Positions 52,612-62,502 of a stretch of 64,000 bases of DNA are shown one piece after another. The notes under the pieces were generated by a model, which saw nothing but the letters and a program-made list of their open reading frames with translations, did not search any database and was not told the DNA's origin. The stretch is from Tropicibacter alexandrii (GTDB lineage Bacteria > Pseudomonadota > Alphaproteobacteria > Rhodobacterales > Rhodobacteraceae): NCBI RefSeq assembly GCF_003667315.2, contig NZ_RCTZ02000001.1, positions 186,001 to 250,000 on the forward strand, in the 5' to 3' direction. Each line of letters opens with the position of its first letter. The first letter of the stretch is position 1. Made by a program: the position numbers and the translations under genes.

Positions 52612-53886
52612 TCAAAGACTGTCGAAGCGGGCGCGGTCGCTGGCGGACCAGTGCACGGTCAGGTGATAGCCGTCTTCCTCGGGGATTTCCTGTTCCACGA
52701 GGCCCTTTTCGAACAGCCATGCGCGCTGGCGGCCCTGATCATAGCCCAGCACCAGCACTTCGCGGCGCTTTTCCTCGCCCAGCTTGCGGGTCACGTCTTC
52801 GAGGAAGGCGTCGAGCCCCTCGCCGCTCAGGGCCGAGACCGCATAGGTGCCATCCTCGCGCGAGGCGCGCTGGCGCAACGCGTCGGCCTGATCGGCGTCG
52901 AGCCGGTCGAGCTTGTTCCACAATTCGATCTGCGCGGTGTCCTCGGCCACGCCGAGACTGTCGAGGATGGTGCGCACGTCGCGGGCCTGTTCCTCGGTCT
53001 CGGGGTGGGAAATGTCGCGCACATGGACGATGACATCGGCGGCCAGCACTTCCTCCAGCGTGGCGCGGAAGGCGGCGACCAGTTCGGTGGGCAGGTCCGA
53101 GATGAAGCCCACCGTGTCCGACAGGATGACATCGGCGCCGGTGGGCAGTTCGACGCGGCGCATGGTCGGGTCGAGCGTGGCAAAGAGCATGTCCTTGGCC
53201 ATGACCTCGGCCCCGGTCAGGCGGTTGAACAGCGTGGATTTCCCGGCGTTGGTGTAGCCCACGAGGGCGACAATCGGGTAAGGCACCTTGGCGCGGGCCT
53301 TGCGGTGCAGTTCGCGCGTTTTGACAACCTTGTCGAGCTGACGGCGCAGGCGCACCAGTTGTTCGTCGATGGCGCGCCTGTCGGCCTCGATCTGGGTTTC
53401 GCCGGGGCCGCCGACGAAGCCAAGCCCGCCGCGCTGCCGTTCGAGGTGGGTCCAGGCGCGGACAAGACGGGTGCGCTGGTAGGACAGATGCGCCATCTCG
53501 ACCTGCAAAACGCCCTCGCGCGTGGCGGCGCGGTCGCTGAAGATCTCAAGGATCAGGCCGGTCCGGTCGAGCAGCTTGACCTTCCATTCCTTTTCGAGGT
53601 TGCGCTGCTGCACGGGCGAGACCGGGCCGTCGACCAGCACCAGTTCGACCTCTTCGGCCTTGAACCGCTCTTTCAGCTCGGCGATCTTGCCCGAGCCGAA
53701 CAGCATGCCCGCATGCGGGCGCGGCAACGGCACGACGGTCTGCCCCACGACCTCCAGTTCCGGCAGCGCATGCGCAAGCGAGACAGCCTCTTCCAAGGCC
53801 ATCTGGGCATCGCGCCGGTCCCGGTCGCTCTTGATATCGGGGTGCAGGACCCAGGCGCGGGTCACATGCGGGTCATGTTCGTTCAA
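52612..53886 (-). CDS. hflX: GTPase HflX
   Basis: HflX is a ribosome-binding GTPase that splits stalled 70S ribosomes under stress. The 424-residue product has the N-terminal HflX domain ([10 protein letters not shown] and [10 protein letters not shown] with [18 protein letters not shown]) and the linker motif [19 protein letters not shown] (block [13 protein letters not shown]). The GTPase domain has G1 GYTNAGKST at 210-218, G3 DTVGF and G4 NKLD. The start codon overlaps the hfq stop by 4 bases (ATGA). The hfq-hflX order is conserved across proteobacteria. Confidence 0.96.
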   Translation of the reverse strand: MNEHDPHVTRAWVLHPDIKSDRDRRDAQMALEEAVSLAHALPELEVVGQTVVPLPRPHAGMLFGSGKIAELKERFKAEEVELVLVDGPVSPVQQRNLEKEWKVKLLDRTGLILEIFSDRAATREGVLQVEMAHLSYQRTRLVRAWTHLERQRGGLGFVGGPGETQIEADRRAIDEQLVRLRRQLDKVVKTRELHRKARAKVPYPIVALVGYTNAGKSTLFNRLTGAEVMAKDMLFATLDPTMRRVELPTGADVILSDTVGFISDLPTELVAAFRATLEEVLAADVIVHVRDISHPETEEQARDVRTILDSLGVAEDTAQIELWNKLDRLDADQADALRQRASREDGTYAVSALSGEGLDAFLEDVTRKLGEEKRREVLVLGYDQGRQRAWLFEKGLVEQEIPEEDGYHLTVHWSASDRARFDSL

Positions 53887-54122
53887 GAATTGTCTTCGCC
53901 GTCATACAGGTTGATCGGCTGCGACGGCATGATCGTGCTGATCGCGTGTTTGTAGACCAGCTGGGATTGCCCGTCGCGGCGCAGCAGCACGCAGAAATTG
54001 TCGAACCACGTGATGACGCCCTGCAGTTTCACACCGTTGATCAGGAAGACCGTCACGGGCACCTTCGTCTTGCGCACGTGGTTGAGAAATGCGTCCTGCA
54101 AATTCTGTCTGTCCGAAGCCAT
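53883..54122 (-). CDS. hfq: RNA chaperone Hfq
   Basis: Hfq is the ring-shaped Sm-like protein that pairs small RNAs with mRNAs. The 79-residue product has the Sm1 motif [29 protein letters not shown] (blocks LQDAFLN and [11 protein letters not shown]) and the Sm2 core [10 protein letters not shown]. It lacks the long C-terminal tail of E. coli Hfq, as usual in alphaproteobacteria. The ATG at 54122 ([10 protein letters not shown]) is the family start; a longer upstream frame has no similarity. It overlaps hflX by 4 bases. Between trkH and hfq (54123-54248) a short CCCCC/GGGGG hairpin is visible but no further gene. Confidence 0.97.
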   Translation of the reverse strand: MASDRQNLQDAFLNHVRKTKVPVTVFLINGVKLQGVITWFDNFCVLLRRDGQSQLVYKHAISTIMPSQPINLYDGEDNS

Positions 54123-54248
54123 TGACTTGCCTTTTGTTCTTGTCAGCCCGGAATAAGGGCCCCCTCGTCTCGGGGGAGTATGTCGCGCCCGTTCCGGAGT
54201 TTCCAGTGGAAAAACAACGCGCGAACACGCAGCATGGGACAAGTGCCG

Positions 54249-55760
54249 TCAATTGCGCCACACATCCGGGGTCAGCATGACGATCACGGCCAGCAATTCA
54301 AGCCGCCCCAGCACCATGGCGAGGCTCAGGATCACCTTGAGATCCCAGCCCATCGCGGCGACCATCACCGGTTCGGATCCAGCCGTCGCGATCAGCGGTC
54401 CGGTATTCGACAGGGTGGCGATGGTCAGCACGATGGCCGGTTCCAGACCGACACCGAACAGGCCCAAGAGCATGGTCAGGGCGGCGATGGTGATGGCGAA
54501 CAGCATGAACGACACCCAGGCGATGAACGCCCCCTCGCGGCGGATGCGCCCGCCGGCCAGCCCCTTGCGCCCGACCGAATGGGGGTGGATCAGACGTTCA
54601 AGCTCGCGCTTGCCATTGAGGTACAGCGCAAAGACCCGCAGCAGCTTGACCCCGCCCGCCGTGGTGGCAACTCCGCCCCCCAGCAGCGCCAGCCCCATCA
54701 GGATGATGCCGGGCGTCGACAGGCCCGACCAGCCCTGCGCGGTCGCCCAGTCGGCGCTGACGAATCCGGTGGTCGACAGGAAGGACAGGCCGGTGAACAG
54801 CGCCCCCCACAGGGCGCGCAACCCGGCGGTCAGGTCACGCTCGTCCCCGATATCGAAGGCGGCCCACCAATGACGCAGGAACAACAGAACCGGCACGGCG
54901 ACGACGATGATCACGCCGAGCCGGAATTCCGGGTCGTACCAAAGCCCGCGACCGTTGCGGGTATCGGTGGAAAAGGTCAGGCGCGACAGGGCGAAGAACA
55001 GGAAGCAAAACAGGACGATCTCGCCCGCCATGCCGCTGGGCGCGCCCGCCACGTTGCCGATGGGCGAAATCCCCGAGGTTGCCATGGCCGACATCGCGTG
55101 GCTGACCGCGATCAGCGGCGGGTCGCCCGCCACCAGCAGCATGATCGCCAGCGCCACGGTCAACCCGGTATAGACCGGCAAGAGCAGGCGCACGCTGCGC
55201 CACAGCCGCTGTGCCGGATCGTTGACGACAGACCGGGCAAGACCGGGCAGCACCGCCTGCCCCGGCTCGCCGGTGGCCGTCACTTCGAAGCCCCCCAGCG
55301 CCAGCGGCGCAAGGATGCCCGAGGCCGCAACCCACATCAACAAGCCGCCCATCCAGCCCACCTGCGCGCGCCAGAAATGTTCCGGCACCGACAGGCGCGC
55401 GGGATCGAACAGGGTCGCTCCGGTCGTGGTCAGCGCCGAGACCATCTCGAAGTAGGCGTTCTCGAAACTGGTGGTGCGCACGGCCTCGTGGAAGGGCACG
55501 GCAAAGAACAGCGGCAGAAAGACGAACCCGGCGGCCAAGGCCACCAGTTGCCGCAGCGCGCTGGTATTGTGCCTGCGCCCGGACATGGCGATGCCCACGA
55601 GGACCGTCACCAGCAGGCCGATAACCGCCGCATAGAAGAACGCCCGCGCATCGTGATAATCCCGGGTGACCCGCGCGATCACCGCAGGCACCACCATCGA
55701 CGCCGAAGAAATGCCCAAAAGCAGCAGGAACAGCGGCAGTTGCGCGACCCGGGCCAGCAT
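54249..55760 (-). CDS. trkH: Trk-type potassium uptake protein TrkH
   Basis: TrkH is the potassium channel-like subunit of the Trk system in the inner membrane. The 503-residue product has about ten to twelve hydrophobic segments arranged as four M1-P-M2 repeats. Filter-like pore loops are visible, for example SALTTTGATLF, MSAMATSGISPIG, LSFLSTTGFVSAD and LSNTGPLIATAG. Its start shares one base with the trkA stop (TGATG), which makes coupled translation likely. The trkA-trkH pair forms the complete core transporter. Confidence 0.95.
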   Translation of the reverse strand: MLARVAQLPLFLLLLGISSASMVVPAVIARVTRDYHDARAFFYAAVIGLLVTVLVGIAMSGRRHNTSALRQLVALAAGFVFLPLFFAVPFHEAVRTTSFENAYFEMVSALTTTGATLFDPARLSVPEHFWRAQVGWMGGLLMWVAASGILAPLALGGFEVTATGEPGQAVLPGLARSVVNDPAQRLWRSVRLLLPVYTGLTVALAIMLLVAGDPPLIAVSHAMSAMATSGISPIGNVAGAPSGMAGEIVLFCFLFFALSRLTFSTDTRNGRGLWYDPEFRLGVIIVVAVPVLLFLRHWWAAFDIGDERDLTAGLRALWGALFTGLSFLSTTGFVSADWATAQGWSGLSTPGIILMGLALLGGGVATTAGGVKLLRVFALYLNGKRELERLIHPHSVGRKGLAGGRIRREGAFIAWVSFMLFAITIAALTMLLGLFGVGLEPAIVLTIATLSNTGPLIATAGSEPVMVAAMGWDLKVILSLAMVLGRLELLAVIVMLTPDVWRN

Positions 55761-57136
55761 CAGAAGAAGTCGATCGAAACCTGCAAGAGGCGCTCGACCT
55801 CCGGCACGTCCTTGGCCAGTGCGAAGATCACGATCATGTCGCCCTCGTCGACGCGCAGATCGCCCGACAGCTTGACCACCTTCTCGCCCTTGCGCACCGC
55901 GCCGACCAGCACGCCTTCGGGGAAGTCGATCTCGCGGATGCGCGAGCCTGCGATGGGCGAGGTCGAGAGCACCTCGGCCTCGATCACCTCGGCCTCGGCA
56001 TCGCCGATGGAATAGACCGAATGCACGCGGCCATGGCGGATGTGGCGCAGGATCGACGACACGGTGGTGGCGCGCGGGTTGATATAGGCGTCGATCCCGA
56101 GCGGCTCCATCAGCGGCACCAGCGTCGGGTCGTTGATCAGCGCGATCACCATCGGGCAGCCAGCCGCCTTGGCGCGCACGGCGGCCAGCATGTTGGTCTT
56201 GTCATCGTCGGTCACGCAGAGCGTCGCGTCGGCGCGTTCCACCCCTGCCTCGGACAAAAGCACCTGATCCAGCCCGTCGCCATGCAGGACGATGGTGCGT
56301 TCCAGCGCCTCGGCGGCGATCTCGGCGCGCTTGCGGTCGCGTTCGATCACCTTGGCGCGGATGCGTTCGGTGCGGCCTTCGAGGCTGCGGGCCACGGAGA
56401 GGCCGACATTGCCGCCGCCCACGACGACGACTCGTTCCTGCTTGCGGTGGGTCTTGCCGAAGATTTCCATCGTGCGGCTGATATCGTCGCGATGGACCAT
56501 CACGTAGATGCTGTCGCCGACAAACAACTGGTCGCCGCTTTCGGGGGCGAACAGCACGCCGTCGCGACGCACGCCCACAACCACCGCCCGCAGCGTGGAA
56601 AACAGGTCCGACAGTTGCCTCAGGGGCGTGTTCACCACCGGGCAGTCATCGTCCAGCGAAATGCCCAGCAGCTGCGCCTCGCCATCGAGGAAGCTTTCGG
56701 TGTCGAAGGTCGACGGCGCCGAGAGCCGCTGCATCGCCGCCTCTGCGACCTCGCGTTCGGGGCTGATGACCACGTCGATGGGCAGGTGGTCGCGGCGGTA
56801 GAGATCGGAATAGATCGCGGTCAGATAGGATTGCGCGCGCAGGCGCGCGATCTTGCGCGGCACGGCAAAGACCGAATGGGCCACCTGACAGGTGACCATG
56901 TTGACCTCGTCGGAATAGGTCGCGGCGATGATCATGTCGGCGTCGCGCGCCCCTGCCCGATCCAGCACATCCGGATAAGAGGCAAAGCCCGCGATCCCCT
57001 GCACATCCAGCGAATCCGTGGCGCGCCGCACCAGATCGGGGTTGCTGTCGACGACCGTGACGTCGTTACGCTCGCCCGAGAGATGCCGCGCGATCTGCCA
57101 GCCAACCTGACCCGCGCCGCAAATGATGACCTTCAT
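55760..57136 (-). CDS. trkA: Trk system potassium transport regulatory protein TrkA
   Basis: TrkA is the cytoplasmic ring that gates TrkH in response to nucleotides. The 458-residue product has two RCK units. The first NAD-binding domain opens MKVIICGAGQVGWQIARHLS, and the second has RVVVVGGGNVGLSVARSLEG near residue 233. Each is followed by a TrkA_C domain; the last ends VRKGEKVVKLSGDLRVDEGD. Length matches E. coli TrkA (458). It is separated from ntrX by 125 bases on the same strand and overlaps trkH by one base. Confidence 0.96.
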   Translation of the reverse strand: MKVIICGAGQVGWQIARHLSGERNDVTVVDSNPDLVRRATDSLDVQGIAGFASYPDVLDRAGARDADMIIAATYSDEVNMVTCQVAHSVFAVPRKIARLRAQSYLTAIYSDLYRRDHLPIDVVISPEREVAEAAMQRLSAPSTFDTESFLDGEAQLLGISLDDDCPVVNTPLRQLSDLFSTLRAVVVGVRRDGVLFAPESGDQLFVGDSIYVMVHRDDISRTMEIFGKTHRKQERVVVVGGGNVGLSVARSLEGRTERIRAKVIERDRKRAEIAAEALERTIVLHGDGLDQVLLSEAGVERADATLCVTDDDKTNMLAAVRAKAAGCPMVIALINDPTLVPLMEPLGIDAYINPRATTVSSILRHIRHGRVHSVYSIGDAEAEVIEAEVLSTSPIAGSRIREIDFPEGVLVGAVRKGEKVVKLSGDLRVDEGDMIVIFALAKDVPEVERLLQVSIDFF

Positions 57137-57261
57137 GGCCCGCCCTCTTTATTTTGCAGGTCTTGGCATGGCACGCCCAAGGGCGGTGGTCAACGGCCTG
57201 CTCTTGCAGGTCGCGCATGACCGGGCCGCACAGGACTCGCCCCGGGTCTTGCGAGGCCTGC

Positions 57262-58677
57262 TTATGACGCCTCTTCGACCTCGTCTTCGAGCCGGGCGAT
57301 GCGGCCACCGGATTTCTGGCTGGTGACGACACCCAGCGATTTCAGCTTGCGGTGCAGGGCCGAGCGCTCCATCCCGACAAAGGACGCGGTGCGCGAGATA
57401 TTCCCGCCAAAGCGGTTGATCTGCGTCAGCAGGTATTCGCGTTCGAACGCCTCGCGCGCCTCGCGCAGGGGCAGCGTCGCCAGCGTGCCGGACAGCACCA
57501 CGCGCCCGTCGCCCTCATCTGCCGGACCGCTGTCGGTGGGCAGTTCGCGCGCCTCGATCGGGCCGGTGCCGTCGCCAAGGATCAGCACACGCTCGATCAG
57601 GTTCTTGAGCTGACGCACATTGCCCGGCCATGTCATGGTCTGCATCAGGGCGATCGCATCCTCGGACAATTCCCGCAAAGGCAGCCCCTGCGAGGCATTG
57701 CACGCCTCGATGAAATGCTGCGCCAGAACCGGGATGTCCTCGCGCCGTTCCGCCAGCGAGGGCACGGCAATCGGCACCACGTTCAGCCGGTGATACAACT
57801 CCTCGCGGAAGCGGCCCATCTGGATTTCTTCCTGAAGGTCGCGATTGGTCGAGGAGATCACGCGCAGATCGACGCGCACCTTGTCATTGCCGCCGACGCG
57901 GGTGAATTGCTGGTCGACCAGCACGCGCAGGATCTTGGACTGGGTGCCGACGGGCATGTCGGCGACCTCGTCGAAATAGATCACGCCGCCATGCGCCTGT
58001 TCCAGCAGGCCTGGTTCGACGCCGCGCTGCGCGCTTTCCTTGCCGAACAGCATCGCCTCCATCATCTCGGGCTCGACGCCCGCGCAGTTGACGGTGACGA
58101 AGGGCGCATTGGCCCGGCCCGACTTGCCGTGGATGTAGCGCGCCGCCACTTCCTTGCCGCAGCCCGCAGGCCCGGTCAGCATGACCCGGCCATTGGATTT
58201 CGTGACCTTGTCGAGCTGGCTGAGCAGCGCGCGGTACGAGGCGCTTTCGCCGATCATCTCGGCCGCTTTCACATCGCCGCGCTTGAGTTGCTGGTTCTCG
58301 CGGCGCAGTTGCGAGGTTTCCATCGCACGCCGGATCACAACCAGCAACTGGTCGATATTGAAGGGCTTCTCGATGAAGTCATAGGCCCCTTGCTTGATCG
58401 CGGCCACGGCGATCTCGATATTGCCATGGCCGGAAATGATCACCACGGGAATGTCGGGGTTGTCGCGCTTGACCGTCTTGAGGATATCGATCCCGTCCAT
58501 CTTGCTGTCCTTCAGCCAGATGTCGAGGATCAGAAGCGCGGGCGGCTCGGCGTTGATCTCGGTCATCGCGTCCGAGGAATTGCCCGCAAGCCGGGTCGTG
58601 TAGCCTTCGTCTTCGAGGATATCCCCGATGAGTTCGCGGATGTCGCGTTCGTCGTCGACAATCAGGATGTCACTCAT
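57262..58677 (-). CDS. ntrX: nitrogen assimilation response regulator NtrX
   Basis: NtrX is the response regulator partner of NtrY. The 471-residue product has an N-terminal receiver domain with phospho-acceptor Asp52 (LLILDIWLKDSK) and the AAA+ ATPase with Walker A GPAGCGKE at 169-176 and FDEVADMP near 235. A Fis-type HTH closes the chain (GNISRTASFVGMERSALHRKLKSL, block RTASFVGMERSALHRKL). The loop that should hold GAFTGA reads AMLFGKESAQRGVEPGLLEQ, so it probably does not work as a sigma54 activator. The ATG at 58677 is the family start. It lies 29 bases after ntrY. Confidence 0.94.
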   Translation of the reverse strand: MSDILIVDDERDIRELIGDILEDEGYTTRLAGNSSDAMTEINAEPPALLILDIWLKDSKMDGIDILKTVKRDNPDIPVVIISGHGNIEIAVAAIKQGAYDFIEKPFNIDQLLVVIRRAMETSQLRRENQQLKRGDVKAAEMIGESASYRALLSQLDKVTKSNGRVMLTGPAGCGKEVAARYIHGKSGRANAPFVTVNCAGVEPEMMEAMLFGKESAQRGVEPGLLEQAHGGVIYFDEVADMPVGTQSKILRVLVDQQFTRVGGNDKVRVDLRVISSTNRDLQEEIQMGRFREELYHRLNVVPIAVPSLAERREDIPVLAQHFIEACNASQGLPLRELSEDAIALMQTMTWPGNVRQLKNLIERVLILGDGTGPIEARELPTDSGPADEGDGRVVLSGTLATLPLREAREAFEREYLLTQINRFGGNISRTASFVGMERSALHRKLKSLGVVTSQKSGGRIARLEDEVEEAS

Positions 58678-58706
58678 GTGTCTGCTGCCCTCTGTTTCCT
58701 GCGTTC

Positions 58707-60992
58707 TCAAACTGCTTCCAAGGCCGCGTCGCCCTCGGGCTGTGCGGCGGGGGTCAGCGGCAGGCGGATGACCGCCATGGCGCCGCGATGTGCCCCCTCG
58801 GCGAAGGCCGGTGCGTCGTCCAGCACCAGCGTTCCACCGTGTTCCTCGATGATCTTCTTGACGATCGGCAGGCCAAGGCCCGTTCCCTTGTCGCGCGTCG
58901 TCACATACGGCTCGAACAGCCGCGCGCGGTCCTCGGGCAGGCCGATGCCATTGTCCATGATGCGGATCGTGCCCTTGCCGTCCTCGATTCCCGCCGAGAC
59001 CCGGATTTCCGGCACATGCCCGTCGGGTGCGCCCTTTTCCTGAAGCGTTTCAATCGCTTCCCCAGCGTTCTTGATCAGGTTGGTCAAGGCCTGACCGATC
59101 ATCGTCGCGTCCAGTTCCGACGGCATCGCCTGCGCGGGGATGTCGCTGACAAAGCGCACGCCGGGCTGGCCGGTTTCCTGCAACAGCACCGCGCCGCGCA
59201 GCAGGTCCCCCAGATCCTCGGGCTTGCGCTCGGGTTCCGGCATGCGCGCGAATTTCGAGAATTCGTCGACGATGCGGCGCAGGTCCTCGGTCTGGCGGAC
59301 GATGACCTCGGTCATGTTTTCCAGCTGCTCGGCGTCGTTTTCCGCCAGTTGGCGGCCGAACTTGCGCTTGATGCGCTCGGCAGAGAGGCGAATGGGCGTC
59401 AGCGGGTTCTTGATCTCATGCGCGATGCGGCGGGCCACGTCGCCCCATGCCGCCATGCGCTGTGCGCTGACCAGATCAGTCACGTCGTCAAAGGCGATCA
59501 CGAAGCCTTCGAGGCTGCGATCCTGACGGCGACGCGTCGACAGACGCACCAGCAAGTGTTCGAGACGGCCCTCGCGGCCCACCTTGACCTCTTCCTGCGC
59601 GGTCTCAAGACCCTCGGCGCGCAGGCGGTCGAACAACGGTCCGAATTCCGGCACCGCCACGGGCAGCGGGATTTCGCGCTGCGTCTCGTGCCACCCCAAC
59701 AGCCGTTCGGCCGAGCGGTTGACGAAGGCCACCTTGCCCGTCGCATCCAGCCCCACGACGCCGGACGTGACCGAGGACAGCACGGAATCGAACAGCCGCT
59801 GGCGGCGCTCGATCTGGCGGGTGTTTTCCAAGAGCGTCTCGCGTTGGCCCTTCAACTGTCGGGTCATCTGGTTGAAGTAGCGCCCGAGCATCGAGATCTC
59901 GTCATCGCCCTCTTCCTCGATGACCTGCACGTCCAGATCGCCCGCGCCGACGCGCTGCGCCGCCCCGGCCAGACGGCCCACGGGCCGCGCCAGACGTTCG
60001 GCGAACCACAGGCCCGCCCATGTCGCCGCAAGGATCAACAGCAGCGCAAAACCCAGATACAGCACGGCAAAGTCGAACAGCCGCCGCCCGCGTTCCTTTT
60101 CCTGCTGCTGGTAGAAACGCGCGGTTTCCTGCGTCTCGTCCAGCAGGTTCAGGATCTGCCCGTCGACGTCGCGGGTGACATACAGATACCGGTCCGCATA
60201 GGCCTGCAAGGGCACCAGCGCGCGCAATTCGTTGATGTCCCAATCGGGGATCAGGGCCACGCCGTCGGCGGTGGCGCGCTGCATGGCCTCGGGTGCGGGC
60301 TGTTCGAAATCAAAGAGGTAGGACCGCTCGCCGCGGGCTTCGATCGTGCCTTGACCGTCGATCACGAAAGCCTCGCGCAGGCCGCGCTGGATGCGAGCCT
60401 GACCGTCGGCCAGAATGTCACGCAGGGTGATCGTCGGGTCCTGCAAGGGCACGCGGCGGTTGGCGTCGAGATAGTTGGCAAGGCTGCGCGCGTCCTGTTC
60501 GAGGCCTGCGCGCTGCTCGGCCTCATAGGCCTCGGCGGCGGCAAGGGAGGCGCCCACGACGTTCTGCACACGGCTGGAAAACCACGTCTCAAGCCCGATA
60601 TTGATGGTCAACACGGCAAAGACCGCAACGGTCACCGTGGGCAGCAGCGCCATCAGCGCAAAGGCCGCCGTCAGCCGCAGGTGCAGCCGCGATCCGGCGG
60701 ATTGTGCGCGGCGCTCCGCCACCATGCGCGCCACCCGCGCCAGCACCATCGCCGCCAGCAGCAGGACATAGACAAGGTCCGCCAGCAGCACGAGGCGCAG
60801 CGACAAGGCGCTTGCGCCTTGGTTCAACGGGCCCAGCACGCTGAACGTGGCAAAGGCCAGAAGCGGCCCCAGCAACACCAGTGCGAGGGCTATGAAATTC
60901 TGCACCCGACGTTGCCTGCGCAAGCGCATAAGCCGGGCCCATGTGCCGGAGGAAACCCCGGCAGGTGTGATGGAGCGTGCCCGCGTGGCCAC
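58707..60992 (-). CDS. ntrY: nitrogen regulation sensor histidine kinase NtrY
   Basis: NtrY senses nitrogen or redox state and phosphorylates NtrX. The 761-residue product has three or four membrane helices in the first 140 residues and another near 315 before a HAMP domain (RPVGRLAGAAQRVGAGDLD). A PAS-like domain follows near 400-505. The kinase core has the phospho-acceptor His525 in RRIAHEIKNPLTPIRLSAERI and the ATP-binding blocks NLIKNAGEAIE, IRIMDNGIGLP and GTGLGLPIVKKI. A GTG at 60992 is preferred over an upstream TTG because of GGGGG spacing. It precedes ntrX on the same strand. Confidence 0.94.
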   Translation of the reverse strand: MATRARSITPAGVSSGTWARLMRLRRQRRVQNFIALALVLLGPLLAFATFSVLGPLNQGASALSLRLVLLADLVYVLLLAAMVLARVARMVAERRAQSAGSRLHLRLTAAFALMALLPTVTVAVFAVLTINIGLETWFSSRVQNVVGASLAAAEAYEAEQRAGLEQDARSLANYLDANRRVPLQDPTITLRDILADGQARIQRGLREAFVIDGQGTIEARGERSYLFDFEQPAPEAMQRATADGVALIPDWDINELRALVPLQAYADRYLYVTRDVDGQILNLLDETQETARFYQQQEKERGRRLFDFAVLYLGFALLLILAATWAGLWFAERLARPVGRLAGAAQRVGAGDLDVQVIEEEGDDEISMLGRYFNQMTRQLKGQRETLLENTRQIERRQRLFDSVLSSVTSGVVGLDATGKVAFVNRSAERLLGWHETQREIPLPVAVPEFGPLFDRLRAEGLETAQEEVKVGREGRLEHLLVRLSTRRRQDRSLEGFVIAFDDVTDLVSAQRMAAWGDVARRIAHEIKNPLTPIRLSAERIKRKFGRQLAENDAEQLENMTEVIVRQTEDLRRIVDEFSKFARMPEPERKPEDLGDLLRGAVLLQETGQPGVRFVSDIPAQAMPSELDATMIGQALTNLIKNAGEAIETLQEKGAPDGHVPEIRVSAGIEDGKGTIRIMDNGIGLPEDRARLFEPYVTTRDKGTGLGLPIVKKIIEEHGGTLVLDDAPAFAEGAHRGAMAVIRLPLTPAAQPEGDAALEAV

Positions 60993-61104
60993 AGCCAACC
61001 CCCGATAAGATGTGTCAGTCCTGCATCAGCAAGGCCTGACGACCGCCATATATTGTGACCTTCTCAACCGCGCGATGCGGCGGGGCCACAGTTATGTGGT
61101 CTTT

Positions 61105-62478
61105 TTACATCAACTTCCGGCGGCGTGTCACGCGAATATCAAGGTCGGTGATCTTCTTGCGCAAAGTATTGCGATTGATTCCCAGAAGGTCGGCGCATTT
61201 CGCCTGATTTCCCCCCGTGGCCTCCAGCGCGATCTCGATCAGCGGGCCTTCGACCTCTTTCAGAATGCGGCCATACAGACCGGGCGGCGGCAGCATCGCC
61301 CCGTGCAGGTCGAAATAGCGCCGCAGGTGGCGCGCGACGCTGTCGGCCAGCTTGTCGCTGTCGCCACCGCGCAGCACGGCGCTGGTTTCGGGCTGGTTGC
61401 CCAGAACGGCCTCGACCTCGGCGCGGGTGATTTCCTCGGCCCGGCTGGTCAGGCTCAGACGGCGCACGGCGTTTTCCAGCTGCCGCACGTTGCCGGGCCA
61501 TGAATAGACGCGGAACAACTCGGACGCGCCGTTGGACAGCCAGCGTTTCGGCATCCCCTCGCGCTCGGCCCGGTTGAGGAAATGCTCGGTCAGCAGCGGA
61601 ATGTCCTCGACCCGCTCGCGCAAGGACGGCACGGCAATCGCCGCCCCGTCGAGACGGTAGAACAGGTCCTGCCGCACCTTGCCGCTGTCCACCAGCGATT
61701 GCGGATCATATTGCGACGAGGCCAGAAAGCGCGGCACGTGATCGCCCGGCACATCCATCATGCGCACGATGCGGCCTTGGATTTCATCGTCCACATCGGC
61801 GATCTCGTCGATCAGCAACGTCCCGCCCTTGACCCGCGCCAACACCCGCGCAGGGCCGTCGAGTTCCCGCAGGTCGCTGCCCGTCACGGTGACGAAGGGC
61901 AAGGTCCGCCGGTCGGAAAAATCGTGCAAGGCCTTGGCGATCAGGGACTTCCCCGTGCCGCTTTCGCCGGTGATCAGCACCGGCAGATCGGTGTTCATCA
62001 CCCGCGCGACCAGCCGGTACAACGCCTGCATCGCGGGGGTCTTGCCCACCAGCGGCAGTTCATCGGGCGCATCGGCACCCACCACCGTTTCCTGTGACCG
62101 GGGCGCGGCGCGCTTGCGGTTGTCCAGCGCCTTGGCCGTGCGCTTCATCAGGTCCGGCAGGTCGAAGGGCTTGGGCAGGTAATCATAAGCCTCGGCCTCG
62201 GCGGCCTGAATGGCGGTCATGATCGTGTTCTGGGCCGAGATCACGATCACCGGCAATTCGGGCCGGTCCTGATGGATCTTGGGCAGCATTTCCAAGCCAT
62301 TGCCATCGGGCATGACCACGTCGGAAATCACCACGTCGCCCTTCCCCTCGCCCACCCAGCGCATGAGCGTCGTCAGGCTCGACGTCGCATGCACCTTGCA
62401 CCCGGCTCGGGTCAGCGCCTGCGTCAGAACGGTGCGGATCGTGCGGTCGTCATCTGCGACCAGTACAGTGCCATCCAT
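61105..62478 (-). CDS. ntrC: nitrogen regulation response regulator NtrC
   Basis: NtrC turns on nitrogen-starvation genes when phosphorylated by NtrB. The 457-residue product has the receiver domain with phospho-acceptor Asp53 ([10 protein letters not shown]), Walker A GESGTGKS at 171-178, Walker [10 protein letters not shown] at 221-229 and a Fis-type HTH near 425-447 ([19 protein letters not shown]). Between [13 protein letters not shown] and [11 protein letters not shown] the usual GAFTGA sigma54-contact loop is absent. This is the known Rhodobacter-type NtrC, which activates sigma70 polymerase instead. It follows ntrB by 24 bases and is separated from ntrY by 112 bases. Confidence 0.95.
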   Translation of the reverse strand: MDGTVLVADDDRTIRTVLTQALTRAGCKVHATSSLTTLMRWVGEGKGDVVISDVVMPDGNGLEMLPKIHQDRPELPVIVISAQNTIMTAIQAAEAEAYDYLPKPFDLPDLMKRTAKALDNRKRAAPRSQETVVGADAPDELPLVGKTPAMQALYRLVARVMNTDLPVLITGESGTGKSLIAKALHDFSDRRTLPFVTVTGSDLRELDGPARVLARVKGGTLLIDEIADVDDEIQGRIVRMMDVPGDHVPRFLASSQYDPQSLVDSGKVRQDLFYRLDGAAIAVPSLRERVEDIPLLTEHFLNRAEREGMPKRWLSNGASELFRVYSWPGNVRQLENAVRRLSLTSRAEEITRAEVEAVLGNQPETSAVLRGGDSDKLADSVARHLRRYFDLHGAMLPPPGLYGRILKEVEGPLIEIALEATGGNQAKCADLLGINRNTLRKKITDLDIRVTRRRKLM

Positions 62479-62502
62479 TTGAGTTCTCTCCTTGGTCTGC
62501 CC

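Noticed and set aside
54160-54176. CCCCC/GGGGG hairpin between trkH and hfq as a terminator
   Set aside because: The stem is only 5 bp with no T run, so it cannot be called a terminator with confidence.
58788-61058. A 756-codon plus-strand frame opposite ntrY
   Set aside because: It is an antisense shadow of ntrY with His/Arg/Leu-rich composition and no recognisable domain.
61086-61106. Small hairpin with a T run on the plus strand between ntrC and ntrY
   Set aside because: The stem is only 5 bp and no plus-strand gene reads into it; in the direction of the ntr genes there is no T run.
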